DNA of 64,000 nucleotides from positions 4,963,456 to 5,027,455 of the forward strand of contig NC_050468.1 of assembly GCF_013373865.1 (NCBI RefSeq), written 5' to 3'. The position numbers and the translations under genes are program-made. Positions 1 to 11,989 of this stretch are shown here, one piece after another (within the stretch, counting starts at the first letter, position 1; every line of letters starts with the position of its first letter). The notes under the pieces are model-generated. The model made no database searches. It was not told the DNA's origin and saw only the letters and a program-made list of their open reading frames with translations. The stretch comes from Monomorium pharaonis (lineage: Eukaryota; Arthropoda; Insecta; Hymenoptera; Formicidae).

Positions 1-1315
1 CTTCTACTTCGCTTCTCGTAACATGCGTGGCTCACGTGTGAAATTTGATGAGAAATTCATAATGTTCTAGAGAGGCGCGTGTTCTTATAATAGATTCTTA
101 TTTCTTGGGTTTCACGAGATAATGTAGTCTGTTTGTATTTCTTTTTCTTCTTCTCAAATACAAAAGGAGATCGTGACTCGCAGTGTGACTCTCGTTGATA
201 AGGAATGAACAGATATGGTCATGATGCAATTCGCTCTGGATATAAACAATCCGACGCGTGTTCCTTTCTACCACGTCAGCGGATCGACGATGTTTATGTA
301 TTTATAATCATACGGCATTCACGTGAACAATATCATTAAAATGCTGTAAAAAAAAATTTTGCAGAAAAATACAGCTGATGATATAATAAATAAAAATTGA
401 GTGTAAATCTCGTGTTGCGTAGAATAAGACGTAAATAATAAGAAAATTAACATTTTTTTATTTGCTCATATATGTAATATATACTTATATTCCTAGTTGG
501 GCGTGGTATTTGTAAGAGGGAAGATAGAAGGATAAAATACTTGATTGATTGTCTAGAAAAAAATGGAAGAGATTATACAATATTTAATGTACAGCTGTAT
601 AACGATAAAATATTAATACACTATAAACTTACTTATGTAAACAAAAATCATTATTTTTTGTTTGTCTTTTGTTATACATATAAAACAATATCGTACCATT
701 TTTCCGTAATTAGATAACTTAATTACAAAATTGTGCAAAAGTGCTTAACGTGATGCATTTTTTAATGTAGTCTTAAGTGATATTCTATTAACGCTTAAAC
801 AATGGTCACGCTTGCGTGTTACAACAAACTGCAGTACCTGCTAAATAAAGGCAGCATTAGCTCAGCTTACTTACTTATTGTTAGTGCTGTATCGTAATGT
901 TCCGGTCAAGCAAAAACTCATCTAGCCATATAAGAGTATTATGGATTTGCTTACTTAGTTTCCTTTTTGCTCGATGATAATTGGTCGATTCTCTTATTTT
1001 TTCTTTCTTATTTCTTATCTTTCTACATGCCTAAGGTCATTCTACAAATTTCTTAAAACATTTTTGAAATTAAAAAAAAGAGTTATATATCTAATCCGAG
1101 ATTAAAGTTAATCTGCATTGGTAAAAATGGACATACAACTGCTTTGCTGCAACATATGACTACGTTTATGCTATTGTAGAATAGTCCCAACAGCTTAAGG
1201 GTTAATCAACTCTTAAGAAAAGTCAATTTGATAATTGTAAATATTTCTCAATGAGATGGAAGAATATTTAAGGATATATTAAACCTATTTTTACAAATGT
1301 TTTAATATTTATACC
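1..1315. other. AT-rich noncoding DNA, no gene seen
   Basis: There is no open reading frame with recognisable protein similarity and no RNA gene. The first ~300 bases are somewhat richer in GC than what follows. It may be intergenic or intronic to the kinase gene whose first visible exon starts at 28,257. Confidence 0.5.
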
Positions 1316-1542
1316 TTAACCCCTTAAGCGGCAAGTTGATTTTGTCTGAATGTTCTCCAGGGGCCAGATAAAAAATTTTTGAGTTTTTATGACATTTTTT
1401 ATTCAGAGGTTTTTTGAATCGCAGAATACGGTTACGTGGTCAAAATTGTTAAATTAAAAAGTTGACGCCATATGGCGTCAACATCCTTTGGAACACGAAG
1501 AAAATGTGCACCATATGGCGTCAATGCCGCTCAAAGGGTAAA
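1316..1542. mobile_element. piggyBac-like MITE with TTAA target site
   Basis: TTAA at 1316-1319 is followed by CCCCTTAAGCGGCA, and the far end reads TGCCGCTCAAAGGG (1525-1538) followed by TAAA, a probable decayed TTAA. The imperfect terminal inverted repeat starting CCC and ending GGG next to TTAA is the piggyBac signature. The interior has no coding capacity. It contains a perfect 22-bp palindrome (1461-1482) centred on CCATATGG, and the core CCATATGGCGTCAA recurs at 1511-1524. The family assignment is inferred from the ends only. Confidence 0.55.
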
Positions 1543-2558
1543 ATAAACTAAATATAATTATACATATAAAAGTTATGTTTATAATATTTTTATTAAATGA
1601 TACATTTTTATTGTTTATTTATTTCTTATTATTTATTATTATATATTATACAATATTTATAAAATAATAACAAAAATCTTAATTTTTTAATGTAATTTAC
1701 TTTTATTAAATAAAATTTGGTGACATTAAATGTATATATACTTTAAGTATTTAAGATAATTTGAAGATTTTATTGCGAATCTGAACATAGTTGCTCTGTA
1801 AATAAATAAATACACTTGGTTTATTTTTAGAACAACTAATCGCTGCATTGTAATGAATCTTTATATATAATTATAATAATATATTATTATATATAATTAT
1901 AATAATATAATATATAAACCATTTTGAATATTATAATTAGTTACATTTAAACATTTATATTTTTGTTTTTCTTAATATGTTTTCCTCTCTATTAGAACAT
2001 TCTACTTCTTATTAAATTATTTTTTAAGCCAGAGAAAATTATCGGAAATAATTATAAATTTTTGTGTTGTTACTTTTAAATGTAATATAGAACAATTTGT
2101 AATTTTTTAATAATCTTTTTATTATTTTAAAAATATGTGTAACAGAACCACGATTCGGGAAGCGATTTGTTAATAGATATTAAAAATGAAATTATTATAA
2201 TAAAGATTAAAGTAGTGAGAGTGATAAAAAGAAAAGCGCTGTTTTAGAGCTGTTAGAAAAGTAAAGTGGATGGCTGAGGTTATTCACCTACGACTTCCTA
2301 TTTTCAACGTATTGCGTGTTTGGTTTAACGGTTCATTCAAAATATTGCCACACGTCATGAGTAAATGTCACAGATCATATTTAAAGGAAGTTGCGCTCTA
2401 ATAGAGTCTATTATAATGCACTATATATATATAATGCATTATATATAAAATACTTATATATATTATCACTTTCGCAGTCCATTGATGTGTTCTATTTTGA
2501 ATAATATACTTATAGCGAGAAAGTGAGATTAATATCCAGCAAACACAGAATATAGCAT
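1539..2558. other. AT-rich noncoding DNA with short AT palindromes
   Basis: Low-complexity AT sequence, including a TATATAATTATAATAATA palindromic tract near 1860-1915 and an alternating AT tract near 2418-2452. No gene is seen. Confidence 0.5.
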
Positions 2559-2679
2559 GTCATGACGCATCTTCGTCGTACTTGCAATTTCCGTTTTCGT
2601 TGTACGAGTATACTAGTTTGAACGTGCATCAGGAAATCAATTTAATTTTAACGCAAACGGTAAATCGAAGTTTTACCCA
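2559..2679 (+). repeat. 121-bp dispersed direct repeat, copy 1
   Basis: This block runs from TGTCATGACGCATC to CGAAGTTTTACCCA and is repeated in the same orientation at 3506-3627 with roughly 90-95% identity. Neither copy has a credible protein. The flanks do not match, so the pair is a short duplicated module or two fragments of one transposon family. Confidence 0.7.
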
Positions 2680-2856
2680 TTGTAGCAACATTACAGCAGT
2701 ATTAAAAAATTGCCGCAATGTTGCTGCAATGTTCTGTATTAACTGGGTATTCAGCAACTAGAAATATGTAATTTAAATATTTCGGAAAATATCCTAGTCA
2801 TTATATAGAATATAATAACATGCGAGACATATATTTGAGAGATATCCCAGATAGTA
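2680..2856. mobile_element. MITE fragment of the ATCCCAGATA family
   Basis: It contains alternating GCAATGTTGCTGCAATG words and ends at ATCCCAGATAGTAC (2845-2858), the terminal motif also seen at both ends of the element at 37,349-37,770 and near 35,764 and 36,130. The left terminus is not clear, so the copy is partial or disrupted by the repeat ending at 2679. Confidence 0.4.
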
Positions 2857-3505
2857 CAGAGAATCCGAAAAGATTTTTTTTCTCTCGTAAATTATGAGAT
2901 AATTTTATGTTCCGCTCCATTTCTGTTCTAAGAGTATTTTTAAGAGTTTTTAAAATATCTCACTTCTGTACCACTAATTGTAAACTATTTTTTAGATTCA
3001 AAGAAATGTGTATAGTTTATGAGAAGTCGAAATAAAAAAGAAAATCTAAATAATTATTAAATACTTAAATTTTTTAATTCCAGCAAATATACAAATATAT
3101 TACTCTTAGGAGTATTAAGTATTTAAAGTAACTTTTACATAGAATTAAACAAAATTAAGAAAACCAATTTTCAAAGCTCTTTTTGAAAAGGCATGACCAT
3201 TTTATTTCATCATAGTTGTGAAATCTAATAATGCTTTATTCTATTTAGTGTGGTTTAATTACGAGAAATAAAACACTGCCATATCTATATCGGCGGTATG
3301 TGCCGCGTATTGTTCGCTTTACTAAAAAAAAAGAACTTATTTTAAAGCAATAAATTCTTTTTTTTTTTTATGATTAGTTGTGCTATCTGAGACATCTTTT
3401 GATAAACTTGACAAAGGCTTTTATTTGCATTTTTTTTATACCGCAAACGTGTCGCAACTCTTTGTAATCTTAATTAACGAACAATTATGTACATGCACAA
3501 CATCC
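2857..3505. other. AT-rich noncoding DNA
   Basis: I see no gene, RNA or clear repeat boundary here. Confidence 0.45.
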
Positions 3506-3627
3506 TGTCATGACGCATCTACGTCGTACTTGCGATTTCCGTTTTTGTTGTACGAGTGTATTAGTTTGAACGTGCACCAGGAAATCAATTTAATTTTAAC
3601 GCAAACGGTAAATCGAAGTTTTATCCA
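3506..3627 (+). repeat. 122-bp dispersed direct repeat, copy 2
   Basis: Second copy of the block at 2559-2679, same orientation, differing by scattered substitutions and one or two indels. It ends in CGAAGTTTTATCCA. Confidence 0.7.
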
Positions 3628-4073
3628 GGATATGAAATTAAATCGTTAAAATGTCCGTCCATGTATATAACGTATATTTATATGCAGATTAGGATTCATG
3701 TCTAAGAAACGACCATTTTTTGCCTCGTACTGAATTGAGCTCACTTGAGCATTTGAAGATAGCGACACATCCGTTCATTTTGATCATTGCCATTAGTGAT
3801 ATTAGGATTTCTATGAAAAAAACTTAAAGGAGCGAAAATAGAATAATCATGTACAAGCGGCAGTATTATCTCACTTTGGAGAACTGCCTACGACTTGGCA
3901 AGAGTTCGAATGATACGAAGAACAGGAGTGGACACACGTCTAGTGGAATTTGTACCCCGCAAACGATGCCACCTTAATATTACGCACGCCCACGTGTATG
4001 CGTCTGCACGTGTGACGCGCGCCTCGCGTTTCGCTGAAAATACACGCGTAGGAAAGTACCGCTAAATCGATAC
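3628..4073. other. noncoding DNA with a GC-richer tract
   Basis: Around 3860-4050 the sequence is distinctly richer in GC than its surroundings, with CACGTG and several GCGC and ACGCG words. No open frame or splice signals convince me of an exon. It could be a regulatory island or an unidentified transposon. Confidence 0.35.
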
Positions 4074-4589
4074 ATTTTTAAGGGAGTGGTTCACTTGGAC
4101 ACAGTACAATTGGACACAGTGCAAATGGACACGGTGCAAATACGGACACAAAATAATGTACATAGTTCATTTGGATACAGAAATTTTGGACACAGGGAAA
4201 ATAAATTTTGCACAAATTACAATTTGGACACGATAAAAATATACACCGTGCAATCGGACATGTAAAATTTGTACACCGCAAAGTTGTACACCGCCAAGTT
4301 ATACACCGTAAAATTGTATACGTCCATTTAGACACGTAAAAGTTATACACTGCAAAGTTGTACACCGTTTATTTGGACACGCAAAGTTGTACACCGTAAA
4401 GTTGTACATGGTAAAATTGTATACCATAAAATTGTATACCGTATTGTATTGGAAATCTGCAAACACATATAAACTTTACTTTGTTTGCAATGTACACAAT
4501 GCAACAAGAGTTAGCGACTTCGATGGAGTGGGGAGAGGGCCGAAGGCCCCCGTTGCACCCCCCTCCCTCGTGTGTGTGTGCGCGCGCGC

Positions 4590-4620
<31 letters not shown>

Positions 4621-4902
4621 TGCAAAGCATTCTCTGCACCACATAGGTTTGCGACTTTCCATGCAAAACTTTGCGGTGTACAACTTTGCGGTGTACAAAT
4701 TTTACATGTCCAATATTGCACGGTGTACATTTTTATCGTGTCCAAATTGTAATATGTCCAGAATTTATTTTTCCTGTGTCCAAAATTTCTGTGTCCAAAT
4801 GAGCCGTGTCCATTTGAAACGTGTACATTATTTTGTGTTCATTTGCACCATGTCCATTTTCACTGTGTCCAATTGTACTGTGAAGATCACTCCATTTTTA
4901 AG
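4074..4902. mobile_element. foldback (FB-like) element with minisatellite arms and 9-bp target duplication
   Basis: Element body 4083-4893, flanked on both sides by the perfect 9-bp direct repeat ATTTTTAAG (4074-4082, 4894-4902). The ends GGAGTGGTTCAC and GATCACTCC are inverted. The left arm (about 4083-4340) and right arm (about 4665-4893) are long imperfect inverted repeats. Each arm is a chain of ~13-16-bp units such as TTGGACACAGTGCAAA and GTACACCGCAAAGTT. The loop holds an alternating purine-pyrimidine CA/GT and CG tract (about 4572-4621). Open frames crossing it come from the repeat structure. Drosophila FB elements also make 9-bp duplications and have repeat-built arms, but homology is not shown. 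Confidence 0.8.
4570..4622. repeat. (TG)n(CG)n(TG)n microsatellite
   Basis: Uninterrupted alternating TG, then CG, then TG dinucleotides in the loop of the foldback element. The alternating purine-pyrimidine pattern is potentially Z-DNA forming. Confidence 0.9.
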
Positions 4903-7525
4903 GGCAAGATATCATGAAAACAGAAAAATATGCATCGGTGCGTTTATCTGTTTTTTGCGATGTAAATGGGCCGAGAAAAATGGATTAAAAGTTAATTTTA
5001 TTGAAAATATATCACAAAATAAATTCAGGATTTAATCATAAATATTACAAATTTACTTTATTTGTGAGTGTTATAGAGTATTGTGAGTGTTGTCCCAAAA
5101 CTTCAAAAATTCATATCTTTCGTCAAAAAAAAAAGATAACAGTCTCTACTCGGTCTTATTTTAAAGATCGTGTCAAGAACTATTGAAGAAAAATATTAAC
5201 AACCTTGTAGGTTTTATCCCTTCGTGTATACACTTCCTTAAATATTAGCAAAATGGAGTAAAAAAGAAAAATATACATATCTTTCTGAAATCTGGTTCAA
5301 TTAGATCGAAACTTATTTCTTAGAGGTTTTCAGAATCGCTGATTACGAATTCGTAGTAAAAATATTAAAATTTAAAATGGCGGATTCAATACGGCGCGCA
5401 AAAAAGTGATATTTGGTTCAAATGGACCAAAACTCATTTCTTAGGAGTTTCTGAGTTGCTGGTCACGAATCTGTAGTCAACATTTCAAAATCAACAATAG
5501 CAAATATGCTAATGTTTCTTGAATTTTATTGAAAACCATTTATTTTTATTCATATGGAATTTTTTTAATTAAAAAATTTTTTAAATTAAAATATTTTTTA
5601 TTTTTTTAATTTTGAAATTTTAACTGCGGATTTGTAATCAGCAACTCCCAAAACTTATAGTAACATGAGAATCATATAAAAACAGTAAGCACAAAAAATC
5701 AGACACGAAAGAGTTAAAGATTATTTAAAGATTATAATTTGCTATGTGTATTGAATGAAAGTTAATCGCTTAATTTCGCTCTTATTTTATTTGCGTGATA
5801 TACGTATATTTTGTATCGCTAACATATAATTTCCAACGTGTTATATACGTACTATTTATACATTGCATTAGCGTATTGAACTTTCATTAGAGATTTTTTT
5901 CACGTGGTGGAACAGAGATCATCAATATTGCAATGCATAACGCGTCATCACCACAAAATAGTATATACGACGTGCTTTTTTCCTTTATTATTCATTCGCG
6001 GGGAATGACAAGTCAGATTACATGCATATTGGCGTGATATATTCAACGTCACTTTCAAAGACGCAATTAAGATTGCCGAAAGAATGGCGCTGATTAAAAT
6101 TACTGAGTACTCCCGACTGCACGGCGTCGAATGAATGTCATTCGCGAACGAATATTTTACACGTAATTGATACTCTTGATATCTTTTATTTTTAAATTGA
6201 CCCAATTCTATGTCTCTTTGAAATATTTTTTATTATACTAGGTTCTATGATTATGAAATTAAAGAGAACGATATTTGTTATATGAAACAAGCAAGATTGC
6301 TAAAAAGATTTCAATGATACTTTCAAAAATTGAGCAATAAGCCAGAAAATTAAATTTGACATTTGTTTTCAGACACGAATTACAAATTACAAAAAAAAAT
6401 ACGAGGCTGTTTATGATCAGCGAAAATATCATTAACCTTTATTAATAATATTATAAAATAATATTTTTTAAATATTTTTTAAACATTCAGTATTATAAAA
6501 CTTTATTATGTATATATATTGCTAATTTTAATTGCTAATAAAATGATTACATGATAATGTTAGAAAAAAAAACACTAAACTAACATAGATCCTAAAGTGG
6601 CACTCCTATATTTCTTGGAAAATAAATATTACACTTTATTACTGATAAAAATATGATCTGATTAGATCTACAATTTTTTAAGTCTGAGTCGATACTATTA
6701 TTGCTGTCTTGATTCCGTTGGAAATTGATAGGCTATTCTGTGAAGATTATCGGAGATTATCGGAGATGAATTATTCAAATTGTTAACTTTTTTACAATGT
6801 TCTTTTTTAAAAAGGGTCATCAGATTTGAACCTTCTGCTGGAGAAAACCATTTTGCTGAAGAATGAATATTGTTTCAAATTATTTATTTTTCTAAAAAGT
6901 TTTACAACCTAAATGTATTATTATCCAACGAAATAATACTGCTAACAAAATTTTCTAAAAATCATAGAAGTCTTAGAGAGTTTTTAGAAATTTTTTCTGC
7001 TCCCAAAAGCCAAAAATAGAAGACCTAGTAACTGTAGCTATAATTTACTAGTGGGAAGCAAGTCGATTTCAACATTAGTATAAAAAAATTGAACTATAAA
7101 CTTATGACTACAATTAACTTATGACAATGATTTACATTGATATCAAAGCTGTCAACAACAAAAATAGGAAAATTGATTACACATTTATATTTATGTGTAC
7201 TTAAAGAGAAAAAAAAAATAAATTTTTAAAAAATTAAAAAAGTAGGAAAAATAAAATAATACAAATCAATAATCAATTTATTCCTTCCCTCGCTCGCTTT
7301 TTTTGTGCTCTCAAAGAATGGATTGTAGATATTTGCGATTTTAAAAAATGGATTGCATACATAAGTTTGAAAAATTCAGATTTAGTTAAAAAATAAAAAC
7401 TTTATTTATGTAATTTTTTTGTATAAAATTGATTAAATTGAATTCTTTCTTAAAAAATGAAAAACATTGCACAATTTTTTTCATGCAAATTACAATTGTT
7501 TAAACTTTAAAGGATAGTGAGTATA
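4903..7525. other. AT-rich noncoding DNA with decayed repeats
   Basis: Between about 5280 and 5650 two or three loosely similar blocks occur, with a GAATCGCTGATTACGAAT or GTTGCTGGTCACGAATC core. They resemble the interior of the TTAA element at 1316-1542 (GAATCGCAGAATACGGTTACG) and so are probably decayed relatives. At 6748-6768 the string GATTATCGGA is tandemly duplicated. No gene is recognised. Confidence 0.4.
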
Positions 7526-7751
7526 ACACTGAAAAAAAGAATTTTGTTAACTTGACAAAATTTTTCAACAAAATTAAGTTTCTTTAATTCAACTTTAATT
7601 CAATTTAAATATTTAACTGAAATACTTAAACTTTAATTCAAGCATTTATATATTTGATTGAAATATATTATACAATATATACATATACTTGAATTAAGTA
7701 AATTAAATTTAGTTGAAAGATTTAGTCAAACTAACAATTTTTTCTGAGTGT
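7526..7751. mobile_element. short Tc1/mariner-like MITE
   Basis: Inverted ends ACACTGAAAAAAAG and TTTTTTCTGAGTGT with imperfectly complementary arms of about 65 bp. The element is 226 bp, AT-rich and noncoding, in a TA-rich target. A one-ended relative lies near 18,671. Confidence 0.6.
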
Positions 7752-8878
7752 ATATGTGTTATTGATAATATTAGATCATTTTACATATAGCGTCTTATAC
7801 ATATATGGAACTGTTTTATTTATATTTTTTCTTTTTATTTTTTTTATAATGCAATATTAAATACAGAATCGGGATAATATAAGACAGACTATAATAGTAA
7901 AAATTATGTAGGAAAGAGAAGACACAACACACATTAAGCGATCTATCTGTTAAGTTAATAACCTAATCTAATCTTTATTATTGCGCTATATGTATTTTAT
8001 GAAACAGCATATTTATCTAAATCGATAAAAAACGTTTTACATGTCTAAATAAAAAATTTTTATAGGAATTCTCTAAAGGGATGTGTCTTAACTTGTAAAT
8101 ATTTTTGCAGACAGCTTATATGAAAGAACGAAAAGGAAAATATAGTACTATACTGTTTGTCGATTTTGGAGCTTATTTTGTTATTTTTGCTTCTCTAATG
8201 AAAAACTTAATTATTGCAAAATTCAAAAGTTTGTTATAAAACGCTACATTATCTGATAGAAGACACTTTCTAGTTTTGTATCTTAATTTTTAAAGTTTTA
8301 ATTTTTGTTTACGAAATATAATCTTGAAAAACAAAGTGGTATGTCGATATCGGCGACCTTCCTTTACTTATCGATACTTTAATGGAAAACATTATTACTT
8401 TGATTTTATACGTCCAGCTAGTACGAAACTAATACGAAGATTAGATATTCAAATAAACAATTTTTATCCCAAGTTTCAATTTTTAACTTTGAATTAGCCA
8501 ATGCTTGTAGTTTCGTATTTTTCGTTTTTATTATTAATTGCGTAAGCTTCATAAAAACCGTTTAGATCGATTAGAACATTAAAAGAAGTTTGCGGGAATA
8601 TTTTATAGCGCGCTATATATTCTGTCATCATGGACCGGTAGTGAGGAAACCGGTTTATGTCGAAATTAGTGTTTACGAGACGAATCTTTCTTTCTGCGAA
8701 ATATCTTCGAAAAACAAAATATTCTTAACCACTTTTCTATAGTGAAAGGCAATCTAGTTTAATGCACAAAGAATTATTATTCCTATCATAGTTTCCTTTT
8801 TTTTTAAAAAAAAAAAAGAGAAAGTAGTACGTAACGTATGTATTCCTGCAAATCGAAGGTGCCTGAAAAAAAGGCATG
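7752..8878. other. AT-rich noncoding DNA
   Basis: No gene, RNA or clear repeat is seen. Confidence 0.45.
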
Positions 8879-9141
8879 TCGTCGTACCAAGATCTGTAGA
8901 TGAACGACGGGAGGAGAAGAAAGATCTTCCCACTCATATTTAGTCATTTGGCTCCAAAATGGCCGGGGCCAATACAATGTATCAATACCACTTTCCCCAC
9001 ATTCCACTTTTACTATTACTCACTCATTTTTTTCGTACAACAAATACTACACATACACTTGACTTTATGGCCCTAAAATGGCGCTTATGCGAAGACCTTC
9101 CTTCCCCCTCCTGTCGTTCATCTACAGACCTTGCGTCGTAC
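8879..9141. repeat. imperfect inverted repeat, possible MITE
   Basis: An arm at about 8879-8930 is the reverse complement of 9091-9141, sharing GATCTGTAGATGAACGACGGG-like sequence and a GTCGTAC outer end. The ~160-bp spacer is noncoding. I cannot fix termini or target duplications. Confidence 0.55.
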
Positions 9142-9572
9142 AAACAAGTTGTGAGACACTCGCTTCTCTCTACCACAAGAGATCAGTGAGATGACGTGCG
9201 CGAAAACAGCTGTTCAATTTTATATCCATCCGACTAATGTATTCGTACGTACCTACTGCACCAATTGTGGTGCGCTGTTGATCCACTCGGAACCTGAGTG
9301 CTCACGCGTCACTCGTGTCTGTTATCTTTTTACACTTCGCTATTTAGTTTATGAGCCCATATCTCAATAGAACACAGACATTATTTATGGAGACTGGGTG
9401 TTAATTATTTAAATTCGACGGATCATATGACTGCGATGTAGTGATCTAACTTATTACCTTTTGAGGCTTAATGCAGAATTCTTATAACGGATTTATTTCT
9501 ACAAAACGTAAAAACATTTCATCTACAATAAAATATATTTTGTATTTATGTTAAATCCATAGATTAATATTA
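9142..9572. other. noncoding DNA with a GC-richer core
   Basis: Around 9190-9320 the GC content rises, with a CACCAATTGTGGTG palindrome. No exon is identified. Confidence 0.35.
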
Positions 9573-10681
9573 TTAAACACAGAAACAAAAAAATGTGATA
9601 AAAGTCATAATATAAGGAAGTTCGTAATTGATTCGTCATTTTCTCTTGAATTAATCGAGTCTGATATAGTCATGTATGTAATTATTTTTGTCAGTGTAGG
9701 TATTATATGTTGAAGTTAAATTGACCAGGAAGTAGCTATTGGTCAGTTTCTAAAAGCACTGTAGACAGTATATGTCTAACTTCATTGATCAGTATTTTAA
9801 CGATAAAAAAGAAATTTTCTCTATAAAATTTTTTCTCCTTTTGTGAATAATAAAAACAGAAAATAGATACTTTTTCAGAAGTTAGTTTTATCCTTTCAGA
9901 ATATTAATTTTGGAGAATAAAAAAAATTGTTATATATCACGATATTCTTTTTTTTTGAGTGTTACAGACCATTCATAATTTTTTAAATTTTTGATCTTGT
10001 ATGAAATATCAATTTTAAATACCAATTTAACACAAAATATTTAAATAACATAATCACAGTCTAGTAAATTAACACTTGGATAAAGAAAAAAAAATACAAA
10101 AATTTTAACATAAACCCCGCGATTTAATCATATATGTAATACTTTTATGTGGTCAATCCCCGTAGGTGGGAGAGTGAAAACATCACGGTGCAGACGATAT
10201 CGTTCTCTCTCTGTCTATTTGTGTACTTTGTTTGCGATGCGCATGCTCGACGACCATTCGCGCACGCGCAAAAATTATGAATGATTGGTAACACTCAAAA
10301 AAGAGGATATCTTGATATATAACAATTTTTTTATTCTCCAAAATTAATATTCTAAAAAGATAAAACTAACTTCTGAAAAAGTATCTATTTTCTGTTTTTA
10401 TTTTCACAAAAGGAAATAAAATTTTATAGAAAAAATTTCTTTTTTATTGTTAAAATACTGATCAATAAAGTTAGACATACACTGTTTACAGCATTTTTAG
10501 AAACTGACCGATAACTACATCCTGGTCAATTTAAACTTCAACATATAATACCTACACTGACGAAAATAATTACATACATGACAATATCAGACTCGATTAA
10601 TTCATGAAGAAAAAATGACGAGTCAATTACGAACTTCCTTATATTATGACTTTTATCATATTTTTTTGTTTCTGTGTTTAA
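9573..10681. mobile_element. 1.1-kb element with ~410-bp terminal inverted repeats
   Basis: 9573-9985 is the reverse complement of 10,268-10,681 with roughly 90% identity. Both termini read TTAA next to ACACAGAAAC or its complement (9573-9576 and 10,678-10,681), so the target site was either TTAA or TA. The ~280-bp central spacer is noncoding and partly GC-rich, with a CGCGCACGCGC tract near 10,257-10,270. No transposase is present. Confidence 0.8.
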
Positions 10682-11395
10682 TTACATGTAAGATTTGTTT
10701 TTAATTGATTATGTTTTTACATTTTATAATTAGAAATCAAAATATAAGAAAATATAATAAAAGTCATAATATGAAAAAGTTGGTAACGATTGATTAAATA
10801 TTGAGAATATTCTATATACATTATTAAAGTTTTATAATTTTTTGAATTTTTTAGCTAGGGTTTTTCCTTATTAGTGTTAAAACAGTACACAATTTACATG
10901 TAAATAAATGTATAGCATAAAATTGAAAAAAAACTTCCACTTATTTCCAAAGTGTTATGTTTTTTGTATTAATTTTTTACATAATATTTGTGTTACTTTT
11001 TATTTGTTTTGTTTTAAATTAACATAAACATTTGAATGGAGATTATTTGAAATATGCGATATATTTCATATAAGCTTTTCAATCAACTGTGTACTGTCTG
11101 CGCACACGAGGATGCTTTGCTATTCCACGAACAGTGTATAGTTTTTACAGTGTATAATTTTTTTGCGAGACTACAATTATCCCTTATTTGTATGTACTGA
11201 TCCGGTTTCTCGGTTTCGTAGAAGCTCTCTTGGAGCACGATTTTACTTCGTCTTCATCTATAGGTGCGGGATATATCTCAGTTCAAAGCTATTTAATACA
11301 ATTTTTATCTCTTGTGTGGTAATGCCAGTTTTATAAAATATAATTTGTTAAAAAACAAAGTATTACACAATATTGACCGACCTTAGAGCTATAGC
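10682..11395. other. AT-rich noncoding DNA
   Basis: No gene is seen. The tract around 11,150-11,280 is less AT-rich than its surroundings. Confidence 0.4.
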
Positions 11396-11730
11396 ACATC
11401 GCACGTCGTATACTGTATATGTATACCTAATTGTAAAACGTACAACGAAGGACATAGAATAAAACAGTAATAAACTTACCATTTCCTAAATCAGTGACAC
11501 ACAGAAATACATAAGCAATAAGACATGATGGCAATAAGAATTTTAACCATGTGAAATTTTCTTTGCTTATGTTTCAAAATGACTGCTTACGACCTCGACG
11601 ATTGGTTGATTTATTTACTGTTCACGTCTCATTGCTTATACATTGTCACGTGCCCTAGACATTACGCCACGTTCTTCTTTATGCAGTATTTATGTTACGT
11701 TTTACAGTTGACTACGTGCGACGTATGGTA
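11396..11730. mobile_element. imperfect inverted-repeat element
   Basis: The outer parts are complementary: GCACATCGCACGTCGTATAC near the left end and a CGTGCGACGTATGG relative near the right end, with further pairing through TGTAAAACGTA and CATAAGCAATAAGAC words. The arms are about 135 bp with many mismatches and almost no spacer. Confidence 0.5.
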
Positions 11731-11989
11731 GCGTAACAGCTGTTATATACAAATTTCCTAACTGTAGCCGTAAACTTAATTTAAGTCGATAAGCCAATCA
11801 GGATATTGTTCTGGGTCTATGTAACGTAATGTACAATAATATAATACATGTAGCAATAGTAATAAACTTATCTTTAAGAGGAATTTCAAACAGTTGAGTA
11901 ATAAACCTATTCATATTAAAATAAATTCCCCTTACAGATAAGTTTATTGGTATTTCTGATGACATTGCTATTACATTGCATTACGTACA
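11731..11989. other. noncoding DNA
   Basis: Nothing recognisable is seen in this short interval. Confidence 0.4.

Noticed and set aside
4078..5035. Five overlapping open frames of 89-184 codons around the foldback element
   Set aside because: They follow the repeat unit on both strands, are rich in Cys, Thr, Tyr and His from GTACACC-type repeats, and show no domain. They arise from a stop-poor repeat.
5948..6205. 85-codon minus-strand open frame
   Set aside because: No similarity or splice context is recognised, and the length is not unusual for random sequence.
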